DNA of 64,000 nucleotides from Pedobacter antarcticus (GTDB lineage: Bacteria; Bacteroidota; Bacteroidia; Sphingobacteriales; Sphingobacteriaceae): assembly GCF_900112985.1 (NCBI RefSeq), contig NZ_FONS01000001.1:183730-247729 (forward strand), written 5' to 3'. A program made the translations under genes and the position numbers. Shown here piece by piece: positions 62,762-64,000 of the stretch; positions within the stretch are counted from its first letter, which is position 1; the number at the start of each line of letters is the position of its first letter. The notes under the pieces are model-generated. The model saw only the letters and a program-made list of their open reading frames with translations. It was not told the origin of the DNA and did not search any database.

Positions 62762-62884
62762 TTAGCTAAGAAATATTATGCCTAAGCCAATACCAATTAT
62801 CATGATAAGATACATCAATATTTCAGTTGTTGCGAATTTTTTATATTTAGTCCAGAAAGGGTCTTTATCAACAGTCTTTTTCAT
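62762..62884 (-). CDS. Small membrane protein, 40 residues
   Basis: A short gene with start ATG at 62884 and stop TAA at 62762. The product begins MKKTVDKDPFWTKYKKFATT and continues with one strongly hydrophobic helix (ILMYLIMIIGIGLGIIFLS) to the end, so it should sit in the inner membrane with a basic cytoplasmic head. Gaps are 12 bases to the upstream NlpC gene and 40 to the exonuclease, so it is part of their run. I recall similar short proteins with a DPFW-x-K-Y start in other Bacteroidota, but no function. Confidence 0.72.
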   Translation of the reverse strand: MKKTVDKDPFWTKYKKFATTEILMYLIMIIGIGLGIIFLS

Positions 62885-62896
62885 TTTAGATTACGC

Positions 62897-63406
62897 TTAG
62901 TTTTTGACACTGCCCGCTTTAATGAGCACCCGTTGGTAGGCTGGTAAATTCAAGTCATCTACAATTACACCCTTTGAAGTAGAAGCATGAACGAAATATC
63001 CGTTATTTAGGTATACGCCTACATGATCTATTTCCCGTCCGCCGAAAGAAAAGAAAATCAAATCTCCCTCCTGAAGTCTGGAAAAGTCTTTTTTCCTGAT
63101 TACATCTGCCTGATCGCGGGAGCGCCTGGGTAACTTTTGTCCATAAATCTCCTGATTTAAAAGTAGCGCAAAACCAGAGCAATCGATCCCCTTCTTATTC
63201 AATCCGCCTAACCGGTATGGAACCCCGGTCCAGTCAGTAATAAAACGATACAGTTTTTTACTATCTAATGCAGCCATCGCATCAGCCGCTTTTGCACCTC
63301 TGCTGCCAGTATTAGCATTTGACGTGTGTCTCCTGCTCGAACAGGAAGTGAAAATTATCGTCCAGGTGAGCGCCAATAGAAAATAACGTAGGTATACTTT
63401 TTTCAT
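62897..63406 (-). CDS. NlpC/P60 family lipoprotein (murein endopeptidase)
   Basis: Lipoprotein of 169 residues that would cleave D-Glu-diamino acid bonds in peptidoglycan. The signal ends in the lipobox FTSC (Cys22). The papain-like NlpC/P60 domain covers about 52-169, with catalytic C76 (GIDCSGFALLL), H128 (IDHVGVYL) and the third polar residue H140 (YFVHAST). YRLGG upstream of the Cys is the usual family entry. It starts 11 bases after mutS. Confidence 0.92.
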   Translation of the reverse strand: MKKVYLRYFLLALTWTIIFTSCSSRRHTSNANTGSRGAKAADAMAALDSKKLYRFITDWTGVPYRLGGLNKKGIDCSGFALLLNQEIYGQKLPRRSRDQADVIRKKDFSRLQEGDLIFFSFGGREIDHVGVYLNNGYFVHASTSKGVIVDDLNLPAYQRVLIKAGSVKN

Positions 63407-63417
63407 TGGTTTTAGTT

Positions 63418-64000
63418 TTATTGTTTGATCAACCTTTGAATTTCATCCAATTTCAATAATGCTTCCACCGGAGTGAGAACATTTACATCCATATTATTCA
63501 ACATATCTCTGATTTGTACCAGAACCGGATCATCCACAGCAAACATATGGAGCTGATAAGCCTGGTTCTGTACTTTTTTGAAGCTATCTTTAATACTTTG
63601 TCCTTCAGTTCTGTCAATTTCCAGTTTCTTAAGGATTTCGTTAGCTCTGTTTAGTAGTTTAGGTGGCATACCGGCAAGCTTTGCCACATGAATACCAAAA
63701 CTATGTTCACTACCGCCCGGAACCAGCTTACGCAGAAAAATTACTTTACCGGCCATCTCTTTCACGGACACGTTGTAGTTTCTGATCCTGTTCATCGTTG
63801 CAGCCAGTTCATTCAGTTCATGATAATGGGTTGCAAAGAGTGTTTTGGGTCTTGCTGAGGGGTGAGTATGCAGAAATTCTGCAATAGCCCAGGCAATGGA
63901 TATTCCGTCGTATGTACTCGTTCCTCTGCCAATTTCGTCGAGTAGAATCAGGCTCCTGTCTGAAATATTATTTAGAATACTCGCCGTCTCATTCATCTCT
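63418..64000 (-). CDS. mutS: DNA mismatch repair protein MutS (5' end beyond window)
   Basis: The C-terminal 193 or so residues of MutS, the mismatch-recognition ATPase. Visible are the helix [29 protein letters not shown], which contains Walker B (LILLDE) and the signature GRGTSTYDG, then ATHYHEL, and the C-terminal helix-turn-helix dimerisation region ([19 protein letters not shown]). The frame is open to the window edge, with Glu before the first visible Met, so this Met is not the start. MutS1 rather than MutS2 is favoured by the absence of a Smr domain at the end. Confidence 0.93.
   Translation of the reverse strand, partial: EMNETASILNNISDRSLILLDEIGRGTSTYDGISIAWAIAEFLHTHPSARPKTLFATHYHELNELAATMNRIRNYNVSVKEMAGKVIFLRKLVPGGSEHSFGIHVAKLAGMPPKLLNRANEILKKLEIDRTEGQSIKDSFKKVQNQAYQLHMFAVDDPVLVQIRDMLNNMDVNVLTPVEALLKLDEIQRLIKQ

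Overview
The window looks like a stretch of core chromosome from a Bacteroidota bacterium, most likely family Sphingobacteriaceae (Pedobacter-like). Three things point there: Shine-Dalgarno sequences are largely absent; many genes are preceded by the TAnnTTTG -7 element typical of Bacteroidota promoters; and the gene set is characteristic (WbqC, UMF1-type MFS, head-GIN lipoprotein, class Ib RNR as nrdHIEF, FUSC protein, GNAT-nitrilase fusion). The DNA is AT-rich and gene-dense. I see no rRNA, tRNA, insertion sequence, prophage or CRISPR array. Genes run off both ends: xerD at the left (3' end missing) and mutS at the right (5' end missing).

Layout. 1-5.3 kb: xerD and aroQ diverge; a GT2 glycosyltransferase is followed by a wbqC-corA-mgtE unit with two unrelated Mg2+ transporters in tandem. 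5.3-15.5 kb, all minus strand: ohr, a FUSC membrane protein, a TetA-like MFS pump, two secreted TPR proteins, gyrA and hemF. 15.7-19.5 kb, plus strand: DUF4442 protein, AlbA_2 protein, MATE pump, membrane metallophosphoesterase. 19.6-25.8 kb: a small unknown protein, a 1133-residue GH18-CE4-GT2 fusion, dinB, and a phytase-like esterase. 25.8-32.9 kb: DUF3606, cardiolipin synthase, a single-domain response regulator, then a minus-strand run anmK - dipeptide epimerase - NDH-2 - class III aminotransferase. 32.9-41.8 kb is looser: VOC protein, map, MBL hydrolase plus AraC regulator, GNAT, aqpZ, carboxylesterase, fRMsr, an unknown 83-residue protein and a beta-barrel-like protein. This part holds most of the unexplained non-coding structure. 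41.9-45.6 kb: nrdHIEF. 45.9-51.9 kb: a five-gene minus-strand run (HI0933-like flavoprotein, recQ, head-GIN lipoprotein, UMF1 MFS, LutA-like). 52-59.8 kb: purKE, yqgE, pdxH, hbd, ruvB, GNAT-nitrilase, tail-anchored protein, queG. 59.8-64 kb, minus strand: M1 peptidase, exonuclease, a 40-residue membrane protein, NlpC/P60 lipoprotein, mutS.

Functionally the window mixes housekeeping (nucleotide, purine, heme, PLP and queuosine synthesis; DNA repair by MutS, RecQ, RuvB and DinB) with envelope functions (exopolysaccharide fusion enzyme, murein recycling, efflux, cardiolipin). I did not find a clearly new defence or mobile system. The best leads are the GH18-CE4-GT2 fusion, the 11-bp phased repeat near 33.1 kb, the tripled repeat ahead of the MBL/AraC pair, the nrdHIEF control region with a DnaA box, a Tat-exported dipeptide epimerase beside AnmK, and several promoters that seem to start transcription at the ATG.
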